Below, in pieces: positions 16,759 through 25,651 of a stretch of 64,000 nucleotides of DNA. Every line of letters begins with the position of its first letter. Position 1 is the first letter of the stretch. The translations under genes were made by a program, and so were the position numbers. Under the pieces are notes generated by a model. It was not told the DNA's origin, did not search any database, and saw only the letters and a program-made list of their open reading frames with translations. Source of the DNA: UBA4416 sp963422675 (lineage in GTDB: Bacteria > Bacteroidota > Bacteroidia > B-17B0 > Aurantibacillaceae); contig CAXVYS010000008.1 in assembly GCA_963422675.2 (NCBI GenBank), positions 1 to 64,000 of the forward strand. Direction: 5' to 3'.

Positions 16759-18414
16759 TTACTCCTTAATAAATTTACTTTGCAAAATTCCGTTTGCGGT
16801 TTTAATGCTTATAAAATATAAACCATTGGCCATGGAATGATTAAAGATCATTGTATAAGTATTATCTTCTTTTTGAGTGAATGAAAAATCAATAGCATTA
16901 CCCAATACATCATATAATGCAATGGTTTCAGCGGTTTCATTTACATTAAAACTTATATGATACTTTGCCGGATTAGGAAATAATTTAACAGCTTGTTTTT
17001 GATTTTCTTTCACAGAGTTTGGCATGGATTGTAAAAGGGTATTTGCGGCACATATATCCGGAATTCCCCAACCATAATTATTATCAGGCGTTGTACTTTT
17101 TGACGCGGTACTTTTGATAGCGGCCAATACCTGCATATTTGATTTACCAGGGTTAGCCTGCCATAAACAAGCTACTGCACCGGCCATTACCGGGCAGGCA
17201 AAAGAAGTTCCGTTACCGGAAACAAAATTTCCTCCGGGCTGGCAAACATAAGTTCCTTCCCCCATTGTACTGACTTCAGGTTTAATTCGTCCGTCGGATG
17301 TAGGGCCTACAGAACTAAAACTGGCATGTATTCCGCTGCCGTTTACGGCTCCCACAGTACAAATACTATCTGCATCCGCAGGAACACCTACATAATTCCA
17401 GGAGCCGCCACCTTCATTACCGGCAGCATTTAATAAAAATATTCCTTTGCGGGCAGCCATGGTTGAAGCAATAGAAGCCACAGATGTTTTTCCGTTAAGA
17501 TCGGCATAGGTATGATTTTGAGAAGCAATATCAAAGGTAGTGTACCCCAGGGAAGTCGTAATAATATCTACTCCAAGGCTATCTGCCAGCTCTGCCGCAA
17601 TAACCCAGTTATTTTCTTCAATAATTTTTTCGGAGCTCACATCTTCCGAACGGAATAAATAATAGTTGGCTTTAGGGGCTGTACCAATTAAATTACCCGG
17701 TGAGTTACCAGCCATACAGGAAAGTACCATCGCTCCATGCGAATCATCTTCATATACCATTGTGTTACCTGCTACAATATCTCTGGTACCTAATATCCGA
17801 CCCTCATTTCTTAACGAATCAAATACAGGATTTATATTTGCCTGGCTAAACCCATCATCAATAACCGCAATGGTCATAGCCTGACCTCTGTATCCCAGAT
17901 TATGCATGCATACTAAATTCATTTGGTTTACCTGTGTCAGAGAGAGACCATAATTATAACCTGTTGTAGCAACAGATGTTCCTCTTTGTGCATTAGGTTG
18001 TGTGGAACTGATTTCATCACTGCGGGTAGAGTGATAGCGGTTTACAGGAGTTGTGCTTAATACACAATTCAGGCTGTTTACAGCGGCGAGTTGCGATCCA
18101 GTTGATACAATTACGATTGCTGCATTAAACCATTTGGAACGTTGAAAAACAACAGCCCCCGTCGCATTTACCTGGTTAATGTACGTTTGATTTACAGGTA
18201 TATCCGTCATATCAAAAGGAATATTATGAGCGGCTCTCCTGGTAATTGATTTTGTCGTTATAAAAGCAGAAGGGTTACTGATCGTATAAGGTGAACCGTT
18301 TTTATCTTTAAACTTTACCCAATATTTGGTTTGTGCATTAGAACTAAAACCTATTACTAATAAAAAGAACAGGACACAGACAGAGCATACTTGTTTTTGG
18401 TTATTCAACACCAT
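16759..18414 (-). CDS. Secreted S8 subtilase-family protease with T9SS type A sorting domain
   Basis: A 551-residue secreted serine protease. The signal peptide covers about residues 1-28 (ending SSNAQ). An I9-like propeptide region follows, and then the subtilisin triad: Asp186 in AVIDDGFS, His226 in DDSHGAMVLS and Ser404 in GNGTSFACPVMAG. The oxyanion Asn is about 333 in AAGNEGG. The last ~75 residues (KLFPNPAKYHISFNV ... FISIKTANGILQSKFIKE) are a type A T9SS signal, so it is exported across the outer membrane by the gliding-type secretion system. Its start overlaps the end of an upstream lipoprotein gene by 14 bp, which indicates one transcript. Confidence 0.93.
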   Translation of the reverse strand: MVLNNQKQVCSVCVLFFLLVIGFSSNAQTKYWVKFKDKNGSPYTISNPSAFITTKSITRRAAHNIPFDMTDIPVNQTYINQVNATGAVVFQRSKWFNAAIVIVSTGSQLAAVNSLNCVLSTTPVNRYHSTRSDEISSTQPNAQRGTSVATTGYNYGLSLTQVNQMNLVCMHNLGYRGQAMTIAVIDDGFSQANINPVFDSLRNEGRILGTRDIVAGNTMVYEDDSHGAMVLSCMAGNSPGNLIGTAPKANYYLFRSEDVSSEKIIEENNWVIAAELADSLGVDIITTSLGYTTFDIASQNHTYADLNGKTSVASIASTMAARKGIFLLNAAGNEGGGSWNYVGVPADADSICTVGAVNGSGIHASFSSVGPTSDGRIKPEVSTMGEGTYVCQPGGNFVSGNGTSFACPVMAGAVACLWQANPGKSNMQVLAAIKSTASKSTTPDNNYGWGIPDICAANTLLQSMPNSVKENQKQAVKLFPNPAKYHISFNVNETAETIALYDVLGNAIDFSFTQKEDNTYTMIFNHSMANGLYFISIKTANGILQSKFIKE

Positions 18415-19090
18415 GAGAAATGTAATTTAATTTATAGATGATCCCTTTTTCAATACGTTGTTCTACTGGCACATTAGCCACAACGGTATTTGAGTAAACG
18501 TCGGTTATTTCGCGGTATACCAACCCGATATTTTTAGCATATTTTTCTACATAATACTGGCGGTGAATGGCATTTTTACGTTTGTCATCCTTTTGTTCCA
18601 CACATAATACATTATTTAAAGTAATGCTATTTACAACATGATTCTGATCGGTAAAGAGGTATTTATAATCCAACTCATCCGATGTGTTTTGAGCATTACC
18701 ATTCCAGATCTCATCTGTTTTTACTGGGAAAATTAGTTTGGTATACCTTACGTTTTCTTCTACAACCTCCAGGGCTGTTTTTGTTTTTGTATAGTTCCAC
18801 ACATCTTTAATCGTCCAGGCCATTTGATCGTAACTTACGGCCGGGTTGTATTTTTTTATATAGCGAATCAGTTTTATAGCCGGCCTGCCCTGATTATCGG
18901 TAAATGATTCGGCCAGTTTTTCTTTGATGCGGTATTTGTGGTAAGTGGTATCATGTGCAAAATCATCAAATACGGTAGAATCGACATCGTACACCACATA
19001 TTTACCAATAGTTTCGGGAGCATAATCGTAACCTACATCAGGAGGAGCTTCTGTCTTCTTTTTTTTGCAGGCAGTAATAGAAAACATCAT
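18401..19090 (-). CDS. Lipoprotein of unknown function, start site uncertain
   Basis: A protein of about 229 residues whose N-terminus carries a lipobox (SITAC) followed by KKKKTEAPP, so it is probably a lipoprotein. The mature part (TIGKYVVYDVDSTVFDDF, NIGLVYREITDVYSN) resembles other poorly described Bacteroidota lipoproteins; I recognise no enzyme motif. From the ATG at 19090 only seven residues precede the cysteine, too few for a signal peptide. In the same frame upstream, codons encode a good hydrophobic stretch (IFSYILVIF) with no ATG, back to a stop at 19136-19138. It overlaps the S8 protease gene by 14 bp and is likely its operon partner. Confidence 0.7.
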   Translation of the reverse strand: MMFSITACKKKKTEAPPDVGYDYAPETIGKYVVYDVDSTVFDDFAHDTTYHKYRIKEKLAESFTDNQGRPAIKLIRYIKKYNPAVSYDQMAWTIKDVWNYTKTKTALEVVEENVRYTKLIFPVKTDEIWNGNAQNTSDELDYKYLFTDQNHVVNSITLNNVLCVEQKDDKRKNAIHRQYYVEKYAKNIGLVYREITDVYSNTVVANVPVEQRIEKGIIYKLNYISHGVE

Positions 19091-19197
19091 GAAAATAACA
19101 AGTATGTAACTAAATATTCTGATGCTTAAAATTACTCATAAATAATCGCTAAAACAATTCTAAAATAAGCTTAAATTCGTTCAAAATTTAAACTATT

Positions 19198-20355
19198 ATG
19201 TCTGATTTCTCTAAACATAAATTTGGCACCAAAGCCATTCATGCAGGTGCTGAGCCCGATCCAACAACCGGTGCTATCATGACCCCTATTTTTCAAACTT
19301 CTACCTATGTACAGGAATCTCCGGGAGTTAATAAAGGCTATGGCTATGCCCGTGGTAAAAACCCAACGCGCGATGCTTTGCAAAAAAACATTGCTGCCCT
19401 TGAAAACGGGAAGCATTGCATTTGCTTTAGCAGTGGTATGGGTGCAACGGATGCCGTTATGAGAATGCTTCGCCCGGGCGATGAAGTGATTACAGGCGAC
19501 GATTTATATGGCGGTTCATACAGAATGTTTACAAAAATATATGAGAACTATGGTATCAAATTTCACTTTATTAATTTGACCAATGCGGATAATATTAAAA
19601 AATATGTTAATGCCAATACTAAATTAATTTGGGTTGAAACACCGACTAACCCAACTATGCAAATTATTGATATTACAGCGTGTGCAACCATTGCAAAAGC
19701 CAACAACTTAATTTTAGCAGTTGATAATACTTTTGCATCTCCTTATTTACAAAACCCTTTGGCTTTAGGAGCTGATATTGTTATGCATTCGGTAACCAAA
19801 TATTTAGGCGGCCACAGCGATGTGGTGATGGGTGCACTGGTTACCAATGACGATAAGTTACAGGAACAATTGTATTTTATTTTAAACAGCTGCGGTGCAA
19901 ACCCTGGTCCCATGGATTGCTTTTTAGTAATGCGCGGTATCAAAACCCTGCATTTACGTATGGAACGCCATTGTTTTAACGGACGTAAAATTGCAGAATA
20001 CCTTAAAACGCATCCTAAAATTGAAAAAATTTACTGGCCGGGCTTTACAGACCATCCTAACCATGAAATCGCTAAAAAACAAATGCGTGATTTTGGAGGA
20101 ATGATCTCTATTGTTTTAAAAGGCGCTTCTTTGGAAGATACCTTTAAAATAGCTTCTTCCTTTAAAGTATTCTCTTTAGCGGAATCGTTAGGAGGTGTTG
20201 AATCCTTGATTAACCATCCTGCAACCATGACACATGCTTCTATACCAAAAGCAGAGCGTGATAAAGCAGGTGTTGTTGAAAATTTATTACGTTTAAGTGT
20301 AGGTGTTGAGGATTATGAAGATCTGATCGAAGATTTGAAACAGGCTTTAAACTAA
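19198..20355 (+). CDS. PLP-dependent trans-sulfuration enzyme (cystathionine gamma-synthase/lyase type)
   Basis: A 385-residue Cys/Met-metabolism PLP enzyme of fold type I. The PLP lysine is K201 in SVTKYLGGHSDVVMG, the pyridine-nitrogen Asp is D176 in AVDNTFASPYLQNP, and YGYARGKNPTRDALQ is the phosphate/substrate arm. ICFSSGMGATDAV and the C-terminal RLSVGVEDYEDLIEDL are standard. Such enzymes make or break cystathionine between cysteine and homocysteine; sequence alone does not separate synthase from lyase. It is divergent from the lipoprotein gene and is followed by a strong bidirectional terminator. Confidence 0.9.
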   Translation: MSDFSKHKFGTKAIHAGAEPDPTTGAIMTPIFQTSTYVQESPGVNKGYGYARGKNPTRDALQKNIAALENGKHCICFSSGMGATDAVMRMLRPGDEVITGDDLYGGSYRMFTKIYENYGIKFHFINLTNADNIKKYVNANTKLIWVETPTNPTMQIIDITACATIAKANNLILAVDNTFASPYLQNPLALGADIVMHSVTKYLGGHSDVVMGALVTNDDKLQEQLYFILNSCGANPGPMDCFLVMRGIKTLHLRMERHCFNGRKIAEYLKTHPKIEKIYWPGFTDHPNHEIAKKQMRDFGGMISIVLKGASLEDTFKIASSFKVFSLAESLGGVESLINHPATMTHASIPKAERDKAGVVENLLRLSVGVEDYEDLIEDLKQALN

Positions 20356-20373
20356 GTATTAAAACCAATAACT

Positions 20374-20410
20374 AAAAAAGCGATCTGCTAATGTGCAGAT
20401 CGCTTTTTTT
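20374..20410. terminator. Bidirectional intrinsic terminator
   Basis: A perfect stem GCGATCTGC (20380-20388) / GCAGATCGC (20395-20403) with a 6-nt loop is flanked by A6 and T7. It terminates the PLP-enzyme gene rightward and the small lipoprotein gene leftward. Confidence 0.85.
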
Positions 20411-20442
20411 ATAGTAGAGAGTAACTCTTTTTATGTTTTCCT

Positions 20443-20604
20443 TTAAGTTGGAGAGTTTGTTTTAGTAGCACTATCATCATGTTGCTTACAGTTGTGTGTT
20501 CCTTTTTTAGTATCGGGGCCATGACACTCTTTTTTGCTGCAGGAGGATAAAGCTAATGAGCTCAAAAATACTATTGAAGCCATGGTTATCTTTATTGTTT
20601 TCAT
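20443..20604 (-). CDS. Small Cys/His-containing lipoprotein
   Basis: A 53-residue protein: signal MKTIKITMASIVFLSSLALS, lipobox LSSC, then a short hydrophilic mature peptide with KKECHGPDTKKGTHNCKQHDD. I start it at the ATG at 20604, because a longer frame from 20769 gives a basic, signal-less extension that crosses the likely promoter of the divergent EI24 gene. The mature Cys/His content may bind metal, but no family is recognised. It is followed by the bidirectional terminator. Confidence 0.6.
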   Translation of the reverse strand: MKTIKITMASIVFLSSLALSSCSKKECHGPDTKKGTHNCKQHDDSATKTNSPT

Positions 20605-20718
20605 GTATTTATTTTTCAATAAATGTATTGATCTTAAATAACAAAACAGCCTCTTTATAGCCTTAATTAACTGCTTGAACCGAAAAATGAGGTGAATACG
20701 CTTCATCTTAAGACAAAC

Positions 20719-20750
20719 TTGCAATTCTTCTGCTAAATCTATTAAATTTG
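20719..20750 (+). promoter_or_regulatory. Promoter: TTG-N21-TAAATTTG for EI24/mqnA
   Basis: TTG at 20719-20721 and TAAATTTG at 20743-20750 are 21 bp apart. Transcription would start about 25 nt before the ATG at 20782. It fits the Bacteroidota consensus. Confidence 0.5.
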
Positions 20751-20781
20751 TCGCTACAACTTTTATCATTTATTTATAACA

Positions 20782-21591
20782 ATGATTTTTTTTCAGGGAT
20801 TATTTAAAGCCATAGCCAATTGTTTTAAAGGCTTTTCCCTGATCTTTGATAAAGGCTTATGGCCCTATTTGTTTTATCCCGTTATAATGTGGCTCCTGCT
20901 TTTGGCAGGCAGCGTTTGGCTTTTTTCAATATTAGCCAATGAGGTTACCGAATATATTAATGAACAGGTAAATGTAAACTCTATCCCCGATTCAGGCTCG
21001 TGGCTTTCTTTTGCTAAACCTTTCTTAACCGGTTATTTCAGCTTTATCATAAGTATCCTCATTAAAATTATTTTTTGGTTCCTCTCCGGCACCTTTGTCA
21101 AATACCTTTTACTTATCCTGCTCTCGCCCCTATTCTCCCTACTCTCCGAATCGCTTGAAGAAAAATTAACTGATAACAAATTTCCGTTTAGTGCCACCCA
21201 ATTGATGAAAGATATTTTGAGAGGTATAGGAATAAGTTTACGAAATATGTTTTTAGAATATTTTTTCATTGCCGCTTGCTTCTTAGTTACCCTGTTCTTT
21301 CCGCCACTGGTCATTATTACAGTTCCGTTCCTGTGCTTTGTATCATGGTACTATATTGGCTTTACCATGCTTGATTATAATTTTGAAAGGCATAAAATGA
21401 ACATTTCACAAAGTGCTTCTTTTACCCGCAAAAATATAGGAACGGCTTGTGGTATTGGTATTGTTTATTCTTTATTTATGTTGCTGCCATTTTATATAGG
21501 CTTGTTTTTTGGGCCAATATTAGCCGTGGTTGGAGCAACTCTTTGTTTTTTAGATCTTAAAAATACTCAACCTACCCCTGTACTATCATGA
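20782..21591 (+). CDS. EI24-domain (CysZ-like) integral membrane protein
   Basis: A 269-residue polytopic membrane protein. The N-terminus (FFQGLFKAIANCFKGFSLIFDKGLWPYLFYP) is the typical start of the EI24/CysZ family, followed by about five or six hydrophobic segments (for example LLLLAGSVWLFSIL, FIISILIKIIFWFLSG, and a C-terminal LLPFYIGLFFGPILAVVG). CysZ of E. coli is a sulfate channel; most Bacteroidota EI24 proteins have no tested function. Its stop overlaps the start of mqnA (ATGA), so the two are translationally coupled. Confidence 0.82.
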   Translation: MIFFQGLFKAIANCFKGFSLIFDKGLWPYLFYPVIMWLLLLAGSVWLFSILANEVTEYINEQVNVNSIPDSGSWLSFAKPFLTGYFSFIISILIKIIFWFLSGTFVKYLLLILLSPLFSLLSESLEEKLTDNKFPFSATQLMKDILRGIGISLRNMFLEYFFIAACFLVTLFFPPLVIITVPFLCFVSWYYIGFTMLDYNFERHKMNISQSASFTRKNIGTACGIGIVYSLFMLLPFYIGLFFGPILAVVGATLCFLDLKNTQPTPVLS

Positions 21592-22343
21592 CACAACAAC
21601 CCAACTATACCATATCCATTGTAAATTATTATAATACCACCCCCTTTATTTACGGCTTAAACCACCATCCCTTAAAAACGCTTATTCAACTGGAATTAGA
21701 TATTCCCAGTACCTGTGCTCAAAAGTTAAAACACAAAAAAGTTGATATTGGTTTAGTACCTGTTGCTATTTTACCGGAACTGGAAACCTATCATATCATT
21801 ACAGATTATTGCATTGGTGCTGTAGGTAAAGTAGACAGTGTAAAACTTTTTTCACACAAGCCCCTGGAAGAATTAACGCATGTGATGCTCGATTACCAAT
21901 CGAAAACATCGGTAACGCTGGTACAGGTTTTAAACAGGCATTTCTGGAAAAAAAACATTCAGTTTATTGCTGCCGAAGAAGGTTTTGAAAAGAACATACA
22001 AGGCACTACCGGTGCTGTTATTATTGGCGACAGAACCTTTGGTTTAACCACCAAAGATCACCCTTACCAATACGATCTGGCAGAAGAATGGAAAAAACAT
22101 ACAGGATTACCTTTTGTATTTGCCTGCTGGGTAAGCACCGACAAACCGGATGATTTTTTTATGAACGAATTTAATGACACTCTAAAATACGGTGTAGATC
22201 ATATAAAAGAAGCCGTTGAAGAAAAACCCAATCCAACAAAGGGTTTTGATTCTTATGATTACCTGAAAAACAAAATTTCTTACAATTTAGATACCGAAAA
22301 AAGGAAAGCGCTTTCATTGTTTTTAGAACTGATGAAGAGTTAA
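21588..22343 (+). CDS. mqnA: Chorismate dehydratase MqnA (futalosine pathway)
   Basis: A 251-residue protein of the MqnA/MqnD family with a periplasmic-binding-protein fold acting in the cytoplasm. It removes water from chorismate to give 3-enolpyruvyl-benzoate, the first committed step of the futalosine route to menaquinone. Matching features are the N-terminal ISIVNYYNTTPFIYGL, KKVDIGLVPVAILPEL, TGAVIIGDRTF (the substrate-pocket strand typical of MqnA), and HTGLPFVFACWVS. Other mqn genes are not in the window. Its presence suggests menaquinone is made by the futalosine rather than the o-succinylbenzoate pathway. It overlaps the EI24 gene by 4 bp. Confidence 0.85.
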   Translation: MTQQPNYTISIVNYYNTTPFIYGLNHHPLKTLIQLELDIPSTCAQKLKHKKVDIGLVPVAILPELETYHIITDYCIGAVGKVDSVKLFSHKPLEELTHVMLDYQSKTSVTLVQVLNRHFWKKNIQFIAAEEGFEKNIQGTTGAVIIGDRTFGLTTKDHPYQYDLAEEWKKHTGLPFVFACWVSTDKPDDFFMNEFNDTLKYGVDHIKEAVEEKPNPTKGFDSYDYLKNKISYNLDTEKRKALSLFLELMKS

Positions 22344-22453
22344 GCAGCTTTGATTCTGGATCTCGTTTCTATTAAAACTACCTCGTTTTTTCGCACAATT
22401 TAATCGCTTTTTTTCTTCATAAAATACCTATATTTAAAGGTTAATATTCCACT

Positions 22454-25400
22454 ATGAAGAATTTATGCTTACTGATTATTTTAACGCTGATTTCTGCTTC
22501 AGAAATTAATGCCCAAACCGAGTACATTGATTATCGTTCTCAAACCAATGAGTTGTACTGGAAAAACAGGAAACCCTTTGCAGACTACTGGCAGCAGGAT
22601 GTTCACTACAACATCAAAGCATCTTTAAATGATACTGCTGATATGATCACAGGGCATGAAGAACTGACTTACTGGAATAATTCTCCTAAGGACCTCTACT
22701 TTGTATATTTCCATTTATATAACAATGCGCAAACCAAAGATTCTTACCTGGCCGATCTTTATAAAAACAATAATTACCATTTAAAATTCAACAAATACCG
22801 GAAAGACGGGTTAGGAACTTCGGTAGAAACCATCCGCATTGGAAACAGGGAATTAAAAACAGAATTGGATAATACTGTTTTAAAAGTATACCTCGAACGT
22901 CCAATAAAACCTGGAGAATCAGTCACCTTTGATATTGATTTTAAAACCTATTACGCTAAAGAAGTGATTCGTAACCGTATGAAAATGTTTAATGCCTTTG
23001 GCTATAAACATTACGATGTTACCCATTGGTATCCGCGTATTTCTGTGTACGACCGTAAATTCGGATGGGATACGGATCAACATATGGATCATGAATTTTA
23101 CGGAGATTTTGGTTCTTTCCATGTAGAATTTACGCTTCCTAATAATTATGTATTGGATGCTACCGGTATTCTGCAAAATGAAAAAGAAGTATTACCAGAT
23201 TCCCTTCGCAAAAAACTGGACATTTCTAACTTTGCCAGAAAGCCCTGGAATTCGGCACCTTCCGAAATTATCAAAAAAGACGGTACTACTAAAACCTGGA
23301 AATTTTCAGCATTGAATGTCCATGATTTCGCTTTAACAGCCGATCCAACGTATCGCATTGGTGAATATAACTGGCAAGGCATTAAATGTGTAGCCCTGGT
23401 TCAGGAGCCTCATGCCATTGGCTGGCAAACATGCCCGCAATTTATGGCTAAGGTGTTGGAAGTAAATACGTACAACATTGGTACGTATCATTACCCTAAA
23501 ATTATTTGTGCCGATGCCCAGGACGGTGTGGAATACCCAATGCTAACGCTTGACGGAGGCTATGATCCCAATTACCGCGATCTTTTAATTCATGAAATGA
23601 CACACAACTGGTTCTTTGGAATGGTTGGAAACAATGAAACCTACAGGGCTTTTTTAGATGAGGGCTTTACACAGTTTTACACCGCCGATACCTATCAGTT
23701 TATTGATGGCCCTAATAAAATTGAACAAAAACCTAAAAGTAGCTATGTAGAACGGTTCACCGAGCAAAACAGAATTTTAGATGATCAGATCTATAACGGT
23801 TACATGAATAGCGTAACCGTTCGGGCGGAGGAAGTTACCTTAAATACGCACAGTGATGATTATAACGGCGGTATTCGCCATGGTGGCGGCTATAGTGCTG
23901 TGTATACCAAAACAGCGGCTATGCTTAAAAATTTAGAATACGTTTTAGGCCGCTACCTTTTTGATAAAAGCATGCAACATTATTTTGATCAATGGAAATT
24001 TTGTCATCCTTACCCGGAAGATTTTAGAAATTCAATTATTCAATACAGTGGTGTGGACTTGAATTGGTTCTTTGATCAATGGCTGGAAACCACTAAAAAA
24101 ATTGATTATAAAATAGGGCTTGTCAAAAAAGGTAAAAAGAAAGGCGAATACACTATTAAGTTTAAACGCAAAGGAGATATGCAAATGCCTATCGACTTTA
24201 CGGTATTGGATAGAAACGATTCGGCATACCATTTTTACATTCCAAATACATGGTTCGAAAAGCCTGTAAAATCAACTGTATTACCACGATGGATTGGTTG
24301 GGGAAAAGTAAAACCAACTTATACCGCTACTGTACAAATCAACGGTAAATTAAAAAATGTGATCATCGATCCATCACGCCGCTTAGCGGATGTGGATATG
24401 ATGAATAACGTTAAACACCATAAAGTAAATATTACGTTCGATTCTAAAGTGTATAATCCTTTAGACTGGAAACATTATGAAATTAAAGCGAGACCAAGCT
24501 TATGGTATAATGGTTACGATGGTATAAAAATAGGAGCTCATTTAAATGGCGGTTATATGAATACCAAACATGTGTTTGATGTGACCGCTTGGTTTAGTAG
24601 CGGTTTCGGACAAGCATACCTGGATAGTACCAATAACAGAAATGGCTATAATTCGTTTTCTTTTTTGTTGAACTACAGAACATCTACCAGTAAATTCATT
24701 AAAAAATCAAATGTATATGCAACACTCAAATCATTGGATGGTTTGGAAAGTGGCCTGATCGGATTTGAGAAAAAAAGCAATAACGAAAAAAACAGGGTTT
24801 ACATTCAATACAAAGCCATGGTAAGAGATCTGCCAAATGACCTGGTATATCTCATCAACCAGAAAGAATGGCAAATTCAAAAAATGAACAGTTATTTAAA
24901 TGTAGGCGTTGATCATAACTATAATTATAACCGTGGTATAGGTACAATGAACTTAAATATGAGAGCAAGCGCTCTTACCAACGATTATGATTATTCGAGT
25001 TTACAATACACAGCCATTAACAAAAACGATCTGGGAAAAATAAACATCAACACCCGTGTATTTGCGCAGTTAGGTTTTGGAACCAAGTTAGCGGATGAAT
25101 CGATGTTATTTGCATCAGGGGCAAACCCTGAAGACTTAATGGATAATAAATATACCCGTTCCATGGGCTTTATTCCACCTGAGTGGGGACAATACGGAAC
25201 AACAACTAACCACTTTACTTCCGGTGGCGGATTAAATTTAAGAGGTTATTCCGGTTATGTATTAGCTGCATCTGATGCTAACGGGTTACTTACTTATAAC
25301 TATAAAGGGATGACGGGAGCTTCGGCCAGTGCTGAAATAGAATTCGGAGAATTTTTTAGCTTCATGAATATTAAAAAATTAAACAACAGCATTAAAATCA

Positions 25401-25648
25401 ATCCTTACCTGTTTGGTGATGCCGGAACCATTAACACTAATGCTCCCAGTAAAGCAACGGTTATGTCGAACCTGATAGCCGATGCAGGCCTTGGTGTGGC
25501 AGTAAGTATTCAGAAATTTGGTCCTTTGTATGGTATCAAACCGTTAACCATCCGCTTTGATATGCCGTTTTTTGTTAACCGATTACCATTTGCCGAAAAA
25601 GACTATTTCCAATTCCGCTGGATGATTGGAATTAACCGTGCCTTTTAA
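22454..25648 (+). CDS. M1-family metallopeptidase fused to an Omp85-like outer-membrane barrel
   Basis: A 1064-residue secreted protein. After a signal peptide (1-21) comes an M1 aminopeptidase-like region with a gluzincin zinc site: HEMTH at 380-384 and the third ligand E403 in DEGF. The classic GAMEN exopeptidase motif is replaced by a related DGVEYPMLTLDG segment. From about residue 650 the protein changes to long aromatic beta strands ending in Phe (FRWMIGINRAF). LRGY at 929-932, preceded by GGG, and the later LFGDAGTIN and ADAGLGVAVS segments recall the Omp85/BamA barrel. This would anchor the peptidase in the outer membrane. The sulfatase gene follows 3 bp later. Confidence 0.8.
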   Translation: MKNLCLLIILTLISASEINAQTEYIDYRSQTNELYWKNRKPFADYWQQDVHYNIKASLNDTADMITGHEELTYWNNSPKDLYFVYFHLYNNAQTKDSYLADLYKNNNYHLKFNKYRKDGLGTSVETIRIGNRELKTELDNTVLKVYLERPIKPGESVTFDIDFKTYYAKEVIRNRMKMFNAFGYKHYDVTHWYPRISVYDRKFGWDTDQHMDHEFYGDFGSFHVEFTLPNNYVLDATGILQNEKEVLPDSLRKKLDISNFARKPWNSAPSEIIKKDGTTKTWKFSALNVHDFALTADPTYRIGEYNWQGIKCVALVQEPHAIGWQTCPQFMAKVLEVNTYNIGTYHYPKIICADAQDGVEYPMLTLDGGYDPNYRDLLIHEMTHNWFFGMVGNNETYRAFLDEGFTQFYTADTYQFIDGPNKIEQKPKSSYVERFTEQNRILDDQIYNGYMNSVTVRAEEVTLNTHSDDYNGGIRHGGGYSAVYTKTAAMLKNLEYVLGRYLFDKSMQHYFDQWKFCHPYPEDFRNSIIQYSGVDLNWFFDQWLETTKKIDYKIGLVKKGKKKGEYTIKFKRKGDMQMPIDFTVLDRNDSAYHFYIPNTWFEKPVKSTVLPRWIGWGKVKPTYTATVQINGKLKNVIIDPSRRLADVDMMNNVKHHKVNITFDSKVYNPLDWKHYEIKARPSLWYNGYDGIKIGAHLNGGYMNTKHVFDVTAWFSSGFGQAYLDSTNNRNGYNSFSFLLNYRTSTSKFIKKSNVYATLKSLDGLESGLIGFEKKSNNEKNRVYIQYKAMVRDLPNDLVYLINQKEWQIQKMNSYLNVGVDHNYNYNRGIGTMNLNMRASALTNDYDYSSLQYTAINKNDLGKININTRVFAQLGFGTKLADESMLFASGANPEDLMDNKYTRSMGFIPPEWGQYGTTTNHFTSGGGLNLRGYSGYVLAASDANGLLTYNYKGMTGASASAEIEFGEFFSFMNIKKLNNSIKINPYLFGDAGTINTNAPSKATVMSNLIADAGLGVAVSIQKFGPLYGIKPLTIRFDMPFFVNRLPFAEKDYFQFRWMIGINRAF

Positions 25649-25651
25649 ATT

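Noticed and set aside
20605..20769. N-terminal extension of the small lipoprotein
   Set aside because: The extension places a basic, signal-free sequence before a perfect lipoprotein signal and covers the divergent EI24 promoter.
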